From: an uncultured Lachnospiraceae bacterium | GTDB taxonomy: Bacteria; Bacillota; Clostridia; Lachnospirales; Lachnospiraceae | NCBI GenBank assembly: GCA_948794795.1 | Contig: CAQGLR010000045.1 | Coordinates: 1 to 31,431 of the forward strand | Length of the DNA stretch: 31,431 nucleotides | Reading direction: 5' to 3' | Part shown: in pieces, positions 7,472 to 16,970 of the stretch | Layout of the letters: every line of letters starts with the position of its first letter | Position numbering within the stretch: position 1 is the first letter of the stretch | The notes under the pieces: model-generated | The model's input: the letters and a program-made list of their open reading frames with translations, nothing else | Databases searched by the model: none | Told to the model about the DNA's origin: nothing | Position numbers and translations under genes: made by a program

Positions 7472-9343
7472 ATGAAAAAAATTTTTACAAAAAATCTTTT
7501 TATCTACATGCTGGCAGCATTTATAGTTACAATTACTGCCATTTTTACATTACAGACGTTTATAAGTAAAAGCAACAATTTAACCCTTAGCCAGAATAAG
7601 CTTGAGGATGTAAAAGAAAAACTTGTTAGTAATGAAGAAAATATTCAAAAGCTTACAAACAGCCTTGGTGAAAACAGCCTTGCCAAAACAAGGGCATTTG
7701 CTGATATACTTGCTGCAGACCGTTCAGTGTATGGCAATGCAAAAAGGCTTAATGAAATTAAAGAAGAACTTATGGTGAATGAATTACATATTATTGATGA
7801 AAATGGTATTATTACCAGTAGTACAATAGATGATTATATTGGGTTTGATATGAAAAGTGGTGAACAATCTAATGCATTTATGGTTATTGTAGATGACCCT
7901 TCTATTGAAATTGTACAGGAACCACAAGTAAATGTGGCAGAAGGTGTTGTAATGCAGTATATTGGTGTAGCAAGAACTGATGCAAAGGGGCTTGTACAGG
8001 TTGGTGTGCGCCCAGAAGTGCTTGAAAATATGATTGCAGGCACAAAAATAGATGTTGTTTTAAAAAGTATTGATTTTGGTGAAAAAGGTTATGTATATGC
8101 TTTAAGTACAGATGGTGAGATACTGGCGCATAAGGATGCTTCACTTGTTGGTACACCTGCTTCTGAGGCTGGCTTTCCAGAGGAATTGTCTGGAAATGGC
8201 AAGGCAGTAATTAATGGTACCAAGGGCTATTATATGGCAGAAGAGTATAATGGCATGGTTATTGGTACATTTATGCCATCAAGTGAGTATTATAAGGACC
8301 GCCGCAACCAGACTATAGTTGTGTCTTTAAGTATGTTAATTATATTTGGTGCATTATTGTTTATGATTAATAAGATGGTAGATAATAAAATTGTCCAGGG
8401 AATTAACCGTATATGTGGTTCTATGAAAGAAATCGCAGGAGGCAACTTTGGTATTACTGTCAATGAACAGGGAAACCCCGAATTTGAAATGCTTTCCCAA
8501 AATATTAATATAATGGTAGAGAATACCAGCAGGAATATAAAAGAAAATGAAGCACTTTTGGAACAACAGAAAGAAGATATGGAACATAACAGGGAACTGA
8601 TAAATAATGTAAAAAATGCATGTGTAGACCTGGAACAGGTATCAGATGAAACCCAGGAAAATGCAGATAATATATTTACAGGTACTGGTGAACAGGAAAA
8701 GGCAGTAAAAGATTTAAAGCAGATTATGGAACAACTGGTAAAAGAACTGGACCAGAGTGCAAGTGCTTCTGCTGGGATTACAGAGGCAACAGGAAATTCT
8801 GTAGATAAAATATTACAGACACAGTCACAGATGGAACTGTTAAAAGATTCTATGCAGAAAATTAGTGAAATGTCAGAAGCGATTGAAAAAATTATTGGTG
8901 AAATTAATTCTATTGCAAGAAGAACAAATATGCTTTCATTAAATGCTTCTGTTGAAGCAGCCAGGGCAGGCGAAATGGGAAGAGGATTTTCTGTTGTGGC
9001 AACGCAGATTGGTGAACTTGCAGCAAGAAGTGCGCAAGCTGCCAAAGAAACTAATGAACTTATAACTAATTCAATGCGTGCAGTGGAAAGTGGAAAGCAG
9101 ATTACTAATGAAACAGCAGAAGCTTTTGATATTGCTGTTGGAAATATTGAAAAAGCAAACCTTGATGTAGAGAAAATTACTGATATGGTTAAAAACAATG
9201 TTAAAATTGTAGACCATGCTGCAAGCCAGATTGAGAAAATCTCAAGTGTTGTTGAAAATAATGTAAGGATTTCACATAATACAAAACAGGTGTCATCAAA
9301 TATGGCAGATATTACTGGGAAGTTACTGGAAATGGTAGAATAA
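7472..9343 (+). CDS. Methyl-accepting chemotaxis protein (transmembrane receptor)
   Basis: A 623-residue membrane receptor that would feed the CheA/CheW chemotaxis machinery. TM1 is at about 8-30. The outside sensor region (about 35-280) looks like a double-Cache fold with a YVYALSTDGEILAH strand pair typical of the membrane-proximal lobe. TM2 is at about 280-303, a HAMP domain runs to about 360, and a long coiled coil follows. The signalling tip near 484-515 contains RTNMLSLNASVEAARAGE and GRGFSVVA, the conserved MCP hairpin. A ribosome binding site (AAAGGAA) is upstream. The ligand is unknown. No che or fla gene is nearby, and the stop is only 27 bp before polC, an odd pairing. Confidence 0.94.
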   Translation: MKKIFTKNLFIYMLAAFIVTITAIFTLQTFISKSNNLTLSQNKLEDVKEKLVSNEENIQKLTNSLGENSLAKTRAFADILAADRSVYGNAKRLNEIKEELMVNELHIIDENGIITSSTIDDYIGFDMKSGEQSNAFMVIVDDPSIEIVQEPQVNVAEGVVMQYIGVARTDAKGLVQVGVRPEVLENMIAGTKIDVVLKSIDFGEKGYVYALSTDGEILAHKDASLVGTPASEAGFPEELSGNGKAVINGTKGYYMAEEYNGMVIGTFMPSSEYYKDRRNQTIVVSLSMLIIFGALLFMINKMVDNKIVQGINRICGSMKEIAGGNFGITVNEQGNPEFEMLSQNINIMVENTSRNIKENEALLEQQKEDMEHNRELINNVKNACVDLEQVSDETQENADNIFTGTGEQEKAVKDLKQIMEQLVKELDQSASASAGITEATGNSVDKILQTQSQMELLKDSMQKISEMSEAIEKIIGEINSIARRTNMLSLNASVEAARAGEMGRGFSVVATQIGELAARSAQAAKETNELITNSMRAVESGKQITNETAEAFDIAVGNIEKANLDVEKITDMVKNNVKIVDHAASQIEKISSVVENNVRISHNTKQVSSNMADITGKLLEMVE

Positions 9344-9370
9344 ATTTATATCAGACAGGGGAGGAACCTG

Positions 9371-12300
9371 ATGAAGAAGCCTTTACTTGAAACATTTGAT
9401 AACTTAAACCTTACAGACAGGCAGGCAAAGCTTTTCAGGGATGTTATGGTTTCAAGGATTGTAGTAATAAGAAAAACTAAAAAAATAGAAATATATATTG
9501 AGAGCAGCCATATTATTGCATACCGCGAAATAGGGCTGCTTGAATATGCTTTAAGCTATGTTCTTAAAAGTGCAGGATATGAAGTTAAGGTTTATGACAG
9601 CTTTAAGTTATCTTTACAGTATTCCCCTTTGGATTTCTGGAATGAATATAAGGAGAGTATACTGCTTATTTTAAAAGAGGAAAATATACTTGAATTTAAT
9701 ATGGTATATAGCGGAGTTACAGATATTGAAGGCAGCATTATAAATATTTCCTGTGAAGATGACAGTATGTACAGGGCAAGAGAAGAAAAACTGGCAGAAA
9801 TTATTAAGAAGATTTTTAAAAAGAAGGCTGCATTTGAAGTATCAGTAAATATTAAATATACTGAACCTGTTACTATAGAAGAACTTCCTGCTACTGGCAC
9901 ATATGGCGCAGACATTATTACATATAAGCCGCCTGCAGGTATTGCCGCTAAGACAGGAAAAAGTAGTACAGCGTTACCTGGAAATAACCAGCACCAGAAA
10001 ATTACTGGTAAAAATACTATGCCTGGAAATTCCCCAGAACAGGATTATTATGAAAACCTGGCAAAGACAAGCCTTGCAAGTGAAATGTTTAATGCAGGGA
10101 CAGACCATGTACCCTCAGGCAAAAAGGTTAGTATTAATAATGACAATAGTAAAAAGAAGACAGCTGGCAGATATAAGGAAAACAGCCATCAGCTAAAAGG
10201 TAGTTATAAAAGCCAGGGTTTTGGCAAAGGTGCTACTGATAAAGAATGTTTCTATGGAAGGAACTGTGAAGGGGATATTATTAAAATTGCTGATATACAA
10301 GGTGAAGTTGGCGAGGTTGTAATTGAGGGTAAAGTCGTATCTACAGATGAACGTGAAATTAAGAATGAAAAAATTATATATATGTTTAATGTAACAGACT
10401 TTACAGATACAATTTCTGCAAAAATATTTATTTTAAAAGAAGAGGCAGATATAGTACGTGAAAATATTAAAACAGGAAAGTTTATTAAACTTAAGGGAGT
10501 ACCTCTTTATGACACATATAGTAAAGAAATTGGTATAACTTCTATACGTGGAATTAAGCCAGGTACAGACAGGCGTGAAAAGCGCATGGATAATTACCAG
10601 GGGATGAAACGTGTTGAACTTCATGCACATACACAGATGAGTGAGATGGATTCAGTAATGTCTGTTGGTGATTATGTAAATACTGCCAGAAGATGGGGAC
10701 ACAGGGCAATGGCAATTACTGACCATGGTGTTGTACAGTCATTCCCAGATGCAGACCATGCACTAAAGCCAGATGACGATATTAAGATTATATATGGTGT
10801 TGAGGCTTATCTTGTAGATGACCTTATAGATACAGTAGTAAATGGCAAAGGACAGGACTTTACAGGTGAATTTGTTGTGTTTGACCTGGAAACAACAGGT
10901 ATTGGTGCCACAAGTAATGAAATAATAGAAATAGGTGCTGTTAAGGTGGTAAATAATGTAATTACAGATAAATTTAGTACATTTGTAAACCCAGGCAGGC
11001 CAATACCTTATAATATACAGGAGCTTACAAGTATTAATGATGAAATGGTTGCAGATGCACCATCTATAGACAAGGCACTTCCAGATTTCCTTGAATTTTG
11101 CGGGAATGCTGTGCTTGTGGCACACAACGCTTCATTTGATACAGGTTTTATATTCCAGAAGGCAAAAGACAGGGGAATTAATACAGATTTTACAGTTATA
11201 GATACTGTTTCAATGTCAAGGGCACTGCTTCCAGAGCTTAAGAAATACAAGCTGGATACTGTTGCAAAAACACTTGGTGTTTCACTGGAGAACCACCACC
11301 GCGCTGTTGATGATGCAGGTGCTACGGCAGAAATATTTGTAAAGCTGGTACAAAGGCTTGCAAACCAGGGGATAACTACACTTGCAGGGCTTAATGAATT
11401 TGGCAGGCCTGGAGAGGAAACTATAAGAAAGCTCCCATCATACCATGCAGTAATCCTTGCTAAAAATGAAACTGGGCGTGTAAACTTGTACAGGCTTGTT
11501 TCGGAGTCACATCTTAAATATTTTAACAGACGTCCTAAACTGCCTAAAAGCCTTTACCTTGAGTATAGCGAGGGGCTTATAATTGGCTCTGCATGTGAAG
11601 CAGGGGAGCTTTACAGGGCTATACTTGAAGAACGTCCAGAGGAAGAGATAGACAGGCTTGTAAAGTTTTATGATTACCTTGAGATACAGCCAGTTGGAAA
11701 CAATGCATTTATGCTGCGTGATAATAATAAATTCCCACATATCCAGGATGAAAATGACCTTATGGAAATTAACAGGAAGATTGTTTCTCTTGGAGAGGAA
11801 TATAATAAACTTGTAGTTGCTACATGTGATGTACATTTCCTTAATGCAGAAGATGAGGTATACAGGCGTATTATAATGTCTGGAAAGGGGTTTGCTGATG
11901 CTGATAACCAGGCACCACTTTATTACAGGACTACAGAAGAAATGCTCTCAGAGTTCCAGTACCTTGGTTCTAAAAAGGCAGAAGAAGTTGTTATAACTAA
12001 TACAAACCTTATAGCAGACATGATTGATTATATAAAACCATGTAGTCCAAGGAAATGTCCGCCTGAAATTGAAAATTCTGATAATGATTTAAGGGAAATC
12101 TGCTATAATAAGGCACATTCTATATATGGGGAAGAACTGCCGCCTGTAGTCGTTGAAAGGCTTGAAAGAGAACTTAATTCAATTATTAGTAATGGTTATG
12201 CTGTTATGTATATTATTGCACAGAAACTTGTATGGAAATCAAATGAAGATGGATACCTTGTAGGTTCAAGGGGTTCAGTAGGTTCCTCATTTGTTGCTAC

Positions 12301-13951
12301 AATGGCAGGGATTACTGAAGTAAACCCTCTTTCAGCGCATTATTACTGTCCGGAGTGCCATTATTATGATTTTGATTCAGAAGATATTAAGGCATATGCA
12401 GGAAGCTCTGCATGTGACATGCCTGATAAAAAGTGTCCTAAATGCGGGCATATGCTTGAAAAAGACGGGCACGACATTCCATTTGAAACATTCCTTGGAT
12501 TTAAGGGGGATAAAGAGCCTGATATAGACCTTAACTTTTCAAGTGAGTACCAGAGTAATGCACATGATTATACAGAAGTAATATTTGGGGCAGGACACAC
12601 ATTCAGGGCAGGCACAGTCGGGACACTTGCAGATAAGACAGCATATGGCTATGTAAAAAGATATTATGAAGAACATGATGAAACAAAACGTAAAGCAGAG
12701 ATAGAACGTATTTCAGAAGGGTGTACAGGTGTGCGCAGAAGTACAGGGCAGCATCCAGGCGGGATAGTAGTACTTCCAATGGGTGAGGAGATTTATACAT
12801 TTACGCCAGTACAGCATCCGGCTAATGATATGTCAACTAAGATAATTACAACACATTTTGATTACCACAAGATAGATGCCAACTTGCTTAAGCTTGATAT
12901 ACTTGGACACCAGGACCCTACAATGATACGTATGCTTGAAGACCTTACAGACGTAGATGCATCAAAGATAAGGATGGATGATGAAAAGGTACTTTCACTT
13001 TTTGAAAATACTAAAGCCCTGGGCATAGAACCAGAGGATATTGGAGGATGTACACTTGGCTGCCTTGGGTTGCCGGAATTTGGCACACAGTTTGTACATG
13101 GAATGCTTATGGAGGCAAAACCAAAGAATTTTTCAGACCTTGTACGTATTTCCGGGCTTTCACATGGTACTAATGTATGGCTTGACAATGCACAGTATTT
13201 TATTGCAAATGGTGACTGTACGCTTTCAACTGCAATATGTACCCGTGATGATATTATGACATACCTTATACGTATGGGTGTTGAAAATGAGCGTTCATTT
13301 AAAATAATGGAAAGTGTGCGTAAAGGCAAGGGGCTTACACCTGATATGGAAGAGGACATGAGGGCATGTAACGTGCCAGAATGGTATATTGAATCATGTA
13401 AACGTATTAAATATATGTTCCCTAAAGCACATGCTGCGGCATATGTTATGATGGCGCTGCGTGTAGCATATTTTAAAGTGTACTACCCATTGGCATATTA
13501 TGCTGCATTTTTTAGTATACGTGCTACATCATTTAACTATGAGCTTATGTGCCTTGGCAAGGAAAGGCTTGAATATTATATGGAAGATTACCGTAAACGT
13601 AAAAATGAACTTTCAGATAAGGAAAAAGATACATATGAAGACATGCGTATAGTCCAGGAAATGTACGCCAGAGGGTTTGAATTTGTGAAACTTGATATAT
13701 ACAGGTCAAAGGCAAACAGGTTCCAGATAGTGGATGGAAAGCTTATGCCTTCATTTTCTACAATAGACGGGCTTGGTGATAAGGCAGCAGAAATGATAGA
13801 AGATGAGGCGGCTAAAGGAAAGTTCCTGTCACGTGAAGATTTTAAGAACCGCTGTAAGGTAAGTGAAAAAGTAGTTGAGGCGATGGCTGATATGGGCCTG
13901 ATGGGTGATATGCCACATAACAACCAGATGTCAATAATGGATTTTCTGTAA
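9371..13951 (+). CDS. polC: DNA polymerase III alpha subunit, PolC type
   Basis: Gram-positive replicative polymerase with built-in proofreading, 1526 residues. In order: the PolC N-terminal domain (1 to about 185); a low-complexity Lys/Ser/Gly linker (about 190-310); an OB fold (about 315-400); the first part of the PHP domain beginning at HAHTQMSEMDS (about 417); an inserted DEDD 3'-5' exonuclease with FDLETTG near 502 and HNASFDTG; the second PHP part; then the catalytic core with GSRGSVGSS near 964, paired-cysteine motifs CPEC/CPKCG, PDIDLNF near 1050 and FGAGHTFRAGTVGT. It ends in the tandem-helix and beta-binding tail (MSIMDFL). It is about 90 residues longer than the B. subtilis enzyme, mainly in the linker. 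GGGGAGG precedes the ATG. This gene marks the window as chromosomal. Confidence 0.98.
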   Translation: MKKPLLETFDNLNLTDRQAKLFRDVMVSRIVVIRKTKKIEIYIESSHIIAYREIGLLEYALSYVLKSAGYEVKVYDSFKLSLQYSPLDFWNEYKESILLILKEENILEFNMVYSGVTDIEGSIINISCEDDSMYRAREEKLAEIIKKIFKKKAAFEVSVNIKYTEPVTIEELPATGTYGADIITYKPPAGIAAKTGKSSTALPGNNQHQKITGKNTMPGNSPEQDYYENLAKTSLASEMFNAGTDHVPSGKKVSINNDNSKKKTAGRYKENSHQLKGSYKSQGFGKGATDKECFYGRNCEGDIIKIADIQGEVGEVVIEGKVVSTDEREIKNEKIIYMFNVTDFTDTISAKIFILKEEADIVRENIKTGKFIKLKGVPLYDTYSKEIGITSIRGIKPGTDRREKRMDNYQGMKRVELHAHTQMSEMDSVMSVGDYVNTARRWGHRAMAITDHGVVQSFPDADHALKPDDDIKIIYGVEAYLVDDLIDTVVNGKGQDFTGEFVVFDLETTGIGATSNEIIEIGAVKVVNNVITDKFSTFVNPGRPIPYNIQELTSINDEMVADAPSIDKALPDFLEFCGNAVLVAHNASFDTGFIFQKAKDRGINTDFTVIDTVSMSRALLPELKKYKLDTVAKTLGVSLENHHRAVDDAGATAEIFVKLVQRLANQGITTLAGLNEFGRPGEETIRKLPSYHAVILAKNETGRVNLYRLVSESHLKYFNRRPKLPKSLYLEYSEGLIIGSACEAGELYRAILEERPEEEIDRLVKFYDYLEIQPVGNNAFMLRDNNKFPHIQDENDLMEINRKIVSLGEEYNKLVVATCDVHFLNAEDEVYRRIIMSGKGFADADNQAPLYYRTTEEMLSEFQYLGSKKAEEVVITNTNLIADMIDYIKPCSPRKCPPEIENSDNDLREICYNKAHSIYGEELPPVVVERLERELNSIISNGYAVMYIIAQKLVWKSNEDGYLVGSRGSVGSSFVATMAGITEVNPLSAHYYCPECHYYDFDSEDIKAYAGSSACDMPDKKCPKCGHMLEKDGHDIPFETFLGFKGDKEPDIDLNFSSEYQSNAHDYTEVIFGAGHTFRAGTVGTLADKTAYGYVKRYYEEHDETKRKAEIERISEGCTGVRRSTGQHPGGIVVLPMGEEIYTFTPVQHPANDMSTKIITTHFDYHKIDANLLKLDILGHQDPTMIRMLEDLTDVDASKIRMDDEKVLSLFENTKALGIEPEDIGGCTLGCLGLPEFGTQFVHGMLMEAKPKNFSDLVRISGLSHGTNVWLDNAQYFIANGDCTLSTAICTRDDIMTYLIRMGVENERSFKIMESVRKGKGLTPDMEEDMRACNVPEWYIESCKRIKYMFPKAHAAAYVMMALRVAYFKVYYPLAYYAAFFSIRATSFNYELMCLGKERLEYYMEDYRKRKNELSDKEKDTYEDMRIVQEMYARGFEFVKLDIYRSKANRFQIVDGKLMPSFSTIDGLGDKAAEMIEDEAAKGKFLSREDFKNRCKVSEKVVEAMADMGLMGDMPHNNQMSIMDFL

Positions 13952-14017
13952 AATATAAGGAAGAACTGGTGCCAGGGGAACTGTTATTATTTCAGTTAAA
14001 GTTTATGTGTGAACAAG

Positions 14018-14054
14018 AAAAAATATTTCTGTGAAACAAAAGTTTCACAGAAAT
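14018..14054 (-). terminator. Terminator of the GH30 gene
   Basis: Perfect 13-bp stem, 14025-14037 with 14042-14054, and a 4-base loop. An A run at 14018-14023 becomes the U tail for minus-strand transcripts. The hairpin may also slow plus-strand polC transcripts, but that side lacks a good T run. Confidence 0.82.
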
Positions 14055-14063
14055 AATGGTTTC

Positions 14064-15383
14064 TTAAATTATAAAAGTATTAATAGAATGTGGGCTTGTT
14101 TCTGGTTGTAGTATTCTGCCAGAAATATTTATTACTGGTGAAATACTTGTATCAGAACTATTTTTTATTTCAATAATTATTCTGCCATCAGGGTTTTTAA
14201 ATGCAGTTACATCCTGGAAACTGCCCTGTACATCTATACGTTTTGCATTTCCCATTATAAAGTAACTAAAATGCTTGGTAAGATAATAACTTGGACAGAA
14301 AGTTACTTCTGAAGTTTTGCTGTCTATTATTATTGGCGCATTCTGGTACCATGGAGGTTCTGCTGTGTTTGCTCCTTTTTCATCAAGTATCATATTCCAT
14401 AAATAATAACGGCTGGCTCCTGCTTCAAGAAATTCTTTAAAACAGTCAAACTGTTCTTCTGCATAGTTCCAGTCATTATTTCCATTGCCACATTTTGTTT
14501 CAGATTGTATAATTTTTTTGCCATAACCTTTATTTACTGCTTTGGCAAGATAAGAGCCCCACCACTGGAAACATACAGCATCTATTATTTTATTTGTACT
14601 GGTATCTTCGAGTGCTGGTATAACAAGTGCAGCATTAGAATCTGTAAATGTACCAAGCCATAGTTCTACATTATCAATTCCCGCTGTACACAGTGCAGGA
14701 TATAAATAATCTCTTATAAAAATATTAAGCTCTTCACCTGTCCAGACACATGAAGAATAAAGAGTATCCATAGTTGGCTCATTTTGTGGAGTTATAGCAT
14801 TTATATGGATTCCTTGTTTTGCATATTCCTGTATATATTTTACAAAATATTCTGCATATGCTTTAAGTATTAATGGTTTAAATATAATTTTGTTATTGTT
14901 GCCAGTACCATGTATACTATTGTTTTGCTTCATCCATGAAGGTGGTGACCATGGAGTTGCAAAAAATTTTATGCCAGGTCTGGTTTCTAAAGCCATTTTT
15001 ATGTATGGAAGAAGATATTTTTCATCAGAAGACAGGCTGAAATATTCCATGGAATAATCGTTTGCATGTTCATTATAAGATTTATGTGTGTCTGAAAAAT
15101 CATTATTTCCTAATGGAAGCCTGGCAGTAGTTAAACGGAGGCCTTCATCACCAAATAATGAATTTATTAATCCATACTTTTTTTCTTTGGTAAGTTTCTC
15201 CATAGCCATATAACCTCTGTCAGCAAAACATCCGCCCCATGGAGTTTCATCCATTGTCTGGTAACAAATATTTTCATTAATAATTATATCTGGTTTTATA
15301 TTTTCTTTGGTAATAAAAGATATGTCTGTGTTATTCCAATAATTGTTTTCTGTACTTGATATCCATTGTGCTTTATTATTCAT
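14064..15383 (-). CDS. GH30-family glycosidase, probably cytoplasmic
   Basis: A 439-residue retaining beta-glycosidase of family GH30 (the glucosylceramidase/beta-glucosidase/beta-1,6-glucanase group). Family marks are TPWGGCFAD near 48, RLPLGNNDFS, ATPWSPPSWMK near 142-152, TPQNEP with acid/base E202, FQWWG, QSETKCG with nucleophile E295, and LWNMILDEKG. There is no signal peptide, unlike the two GH5 enzymes here. It thus probably acts on imported oligosaccharides or glycosides; the exact substrate is open. The start at 15383 is chosen because GAGGGGA lies just ahead; a start at 15422 would add 13 residues without a good binding site. The upstream leader holds two hairpins and a possible 34-codon leader peptide whose stop overlaps this ATG. 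Confidence 0.88.
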   Translation of the reverse strand: MNNKAQWISSTENNYWNNTDISFITKENIKPDIIINENICYQTMDETPWGGCFADRGYMAMEKLTKEKKYGLINSLFGDEGLRLTTARLPLGNNDFSDTHKSYNEHANDYSMEYFSLSSDEKYLLPYIKMALETRPGIKFFATPWSPPSWMKQNNSIHGTGNNNKIIFKPLILKAYAEYFVKYIQEYAKQGIHINAITPQNEPTMDTLYSSCVWTGEELNIFIRDYLYPALCTAGIDNVELWLGTFTDSNAALVIPALEDTSTNKIIDAVCFQWWGSYLAKAVNKGYGKKIIQSETKCGNGNNDWNYAEEQFDCFKEFLEAGASRYYLWNMILDEKGANTAEPPWYQNAPIIIDSKTSEVTFCPSYYLTKHFSYFIMGNAKRIDVQGSFQDVTAFKNPDGRIIIEIKNSSDTSISPVINISGRILQPETSPHSINTFII

Positions 15384-15480
15384 ATTTCCCCTCATTTCTG
15401 CGCTGCTTTTTATGCATTCCAAATTTGTGGATGCAGCGCAGACACAAACTTGCAGAGTGAAAGATTGGAAAATCTTTCAC
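15376..15480 (-). CDS. Possible 34-residue leader peptide before GH30
   Basis: A GTG start at 15480 preceded by AGAGAGGA at 7-base spacing opens a 34-codon frame. Its TAA overlaps the GH30 start codon by eight bases, an arrangement seen in translational coupling. The peptide is basic, with two cysteines, and resembles nothing I recognise. The two hairpins of the leader lie inside it. It may equally be chance in a structured leader. Confidence 0.3.
   Translation of the reverse strand: MKDFPIFHSASLCLRCIHKFGMHKKQRRNEGKYE
15397..15480 (-). promoter_or_regulatory. Two hairpins in the GH30 leader
   Basis: Hairpin one: perfect 10-bp arms GTGAAAGATT (15457-15466) and AATCTTTCAC (15471-15480) with a four-base loop. 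Hairpin two: perfect 10-bp arms TCTGCGCTGC (15397-15406) and GCAGCGCAGA (15433-15442). Neither has a U tail. The second sits just before the GH30 ribosome binding site, so it could control ribosome access or protect the message. Confidence 0.5.
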
Positions 15481-15512
15481 TATTATATCCTCTCTAGTTA
15501 AATTATATTAAT

Positions 15513-15542
15513 ATTATAATAGAATGTCTGTGTATAGTACAA
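15513..15542 (-). promoter_or_regulatory. Candidate GH30 promoter
   Basis: Minus strand: -35 TTGTAC (15537-15542), 18-bp spacer, -10 TATAAT (15513-15518). It would give a leader of about 120 nt that includes both hairpins and the leader frame. The remaining bases up to 15699 show no other clear signal except the next ribosome binding site. Confidence 0.5.
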
Positions 15543-15699
15543 GCTTTTTATTATTTTAATTTTTATATTTAGAGATTTATGTATACAAGCGTAATCCCAT
15601 CTAGTTAAGTATTGGGAAAATAATAAGTAAAAAACAAAAATTCAGTGTTGCTGTTGTTTTACATAAGTGATAATATGTTAAAGGAGGTTGTTATATAAA

Positions 15700-16932
15700 A
15701 TGGATAAAATAGAAAATTCCTGGTTTAGAAATTATAAAAATACAGAAAATGATACTGCTAATACATATAACATGACACCACAAGAAATTACAGATAATAT
15801 TAATACTAAAGGGTCTTCTATATATGAAGATAGTATTATTAAAGGATTTTTAAAATATACTAATTTTACTGGTTTTTTGTTGACGCGTGTAATAAAAGAA
15901 CTGGAGGGAGTGAGTTTAGAAGATTTTAAAAACAGGACTGGAGGAAGCCAGTTTTTAAGCATGGAACCTACTGAATATGGGACTGCCGAAACTAAAGCTA
16001 TACATCTTGACCTTGTTTTTGAATATGACCACCAGGATGTTTTACGTTTACGTGTAGACATGGAACCTCAATCTTCGCAAAAAGCATTTTCAATTAAAAA
16101 TGAAAAATCTTATTCATTAATTGCAAGGGCTATGTATTATGCTGGAGTTTTACTTGCAACTGAATTACAACCAGAGGAAGAATACTATAATATCAGGAAA
16201 GTGTATAGTATATGGATTTGTTATAAAAGACCTGTTCCTGGTGTAGATGAGCCTATAATAAGATATAGTATGAAACCTGAAAAAGAGTATTATTATAATA
16301 CTTTAAAAAATGGAAAAAGAGAAACAATTTATTCAAACAGACATAAGTTTGATGATGGTGATTTAATTAGTGTTATATTAATTTCTGTACCAGCTATTGA
16401 GGAAGTTGTGAAAAATCCACATAAATATATTAACGGAAATGGAAACGTAAAATTTGCAGATACATATAATTTTGATACATTATTAGAATTGTATAAATTG
16501 TTGTCTGATAAAGTAAGTACAAAAGAACGTAAAGTGTTTTTAGAAGAAAAGCATATTGAAGAAAGAGGTGACAGGTCTATGGACTTTTTTGAACAGGCTG
16601 TTATGGAAGCAGAGAAAGCGAAAGAAGATGCGAAGCTTGCAAAGGAAGATGCAAGACTTGCAAAGGAAGATGCAAGACTTGCAAAGGAAGATGCAAGACT
16701 TGCAAAGGAAAAAGCCAGGACAGATGCAAAGATACTTGAAAGATTTACAGAGGTTTTAAGTATAGTTAAACTGGTTTATAAAAAGATGGAAAAAGGTAAA
16801 ACATATAATGTAATTAAAGAAGAATTAGAACTTGAAGATGAAAATTTTTTAGAGGATATTATAACAATAATTAAAGAAAACCCAGGTTGTAGTCCAAAAG
16901 AGTTATCTGCTATTTATTTAGATAAAGTATAA
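15700..16932 (+). CDS. Rpn/PD-(D/E)XK nuclease-family protein with coiled-coil repeat
   Basis: A 410-residue protein resembling the Rpn (recombination-promoting nuclease, transposase-like PD-(D/E)XK) group common in gut anaerobes. The candidate nuclease core is about 35-200: YEDSIIKGFL near the start, LDLVFEY (the metal-binding Asp) and LRVDMEPQ (the acidic/Gln strand). The RAMYYAGVLL helix follows. Residues 300-350 form a charged coiled coil made of near-identical seven-residue units (LAKEDAR), then a helical tail. AAAGGAGG ends 12 bases before the ATG at 15700; a TTG at 15688 would abut it and is rejected. Rpn proteins act in RecA-independent recombination and perhaps phage defence. Function here is inferred from the fold motifs only. 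Confidence 0.72.
   Translation: MDKIENSWFRNYKNTENDTANTYNMTPQEITDNINTKGSSIYEDSIIKGFLKYTNFTGFLLTRVIKELEGVSLEDFKNRTGGSQFLSMEPTEYGTAETKAIHLDLVFEYDHQDVLRLRVDMEPQSSQKAFSIKNEKSYSLIARAMYYAGVLLATELQPEEEYYNIRKVYSIWICYKRPVPGVDEPIIRYSMKPEKEYYYNTLKNGKRETIYSNRHKFDDGDLISVILISVPAIEEVVKNPHKYINGNGNVKFADTYNFDTLLELYKLLSDKVSTKERKVFLEEKHIEERGDRSMDFFEQAVMEAEKAKEDAKLAKEDARLAKEDARLAKEDARLAKEKARTDAKILERFTEVLSIVKLVYKKMEKGKTYNVIKEELELEDENFLEDIITIIKENPGCSPKELSAIYLDKV
16636..16719 (+). repeat. 21-bp in-frame tandem repeat in the Rpn-like gene
   Basis: Three identical 21-base units (16636-16656, 16657-16677, 16678-16698), flanked by diverged copies on both sides, encode the heptad LAKEDAR. Because 21 is a multiple of three, gain or loss of units by slippage would keep the frame and change coiled-coil length. 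Confidence 0.92.
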
Positions 16933-16970
16933 AGTAAATAGTAGAAAATTAGAATATAGTGTTTATATGG

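Noticed and set aside
8290..9198. 302-codon antisense frame in the chemotaxis receptor
   Set aside because: Composition is the reverse reading of MCP coiled-coil codons; no start signal and no family.
15648..15676. TTGCTG-N17-TAATAT as promoter of the Rpn-like gene
   Set aside because: Transcription would begin inside the ribosome binding site, so it cannot serve that gene well.
16636..16719. Possible CRISPR-like repeats
   Set aside because: Units abut without spacers and encode an in-frame heptad coiled coil.
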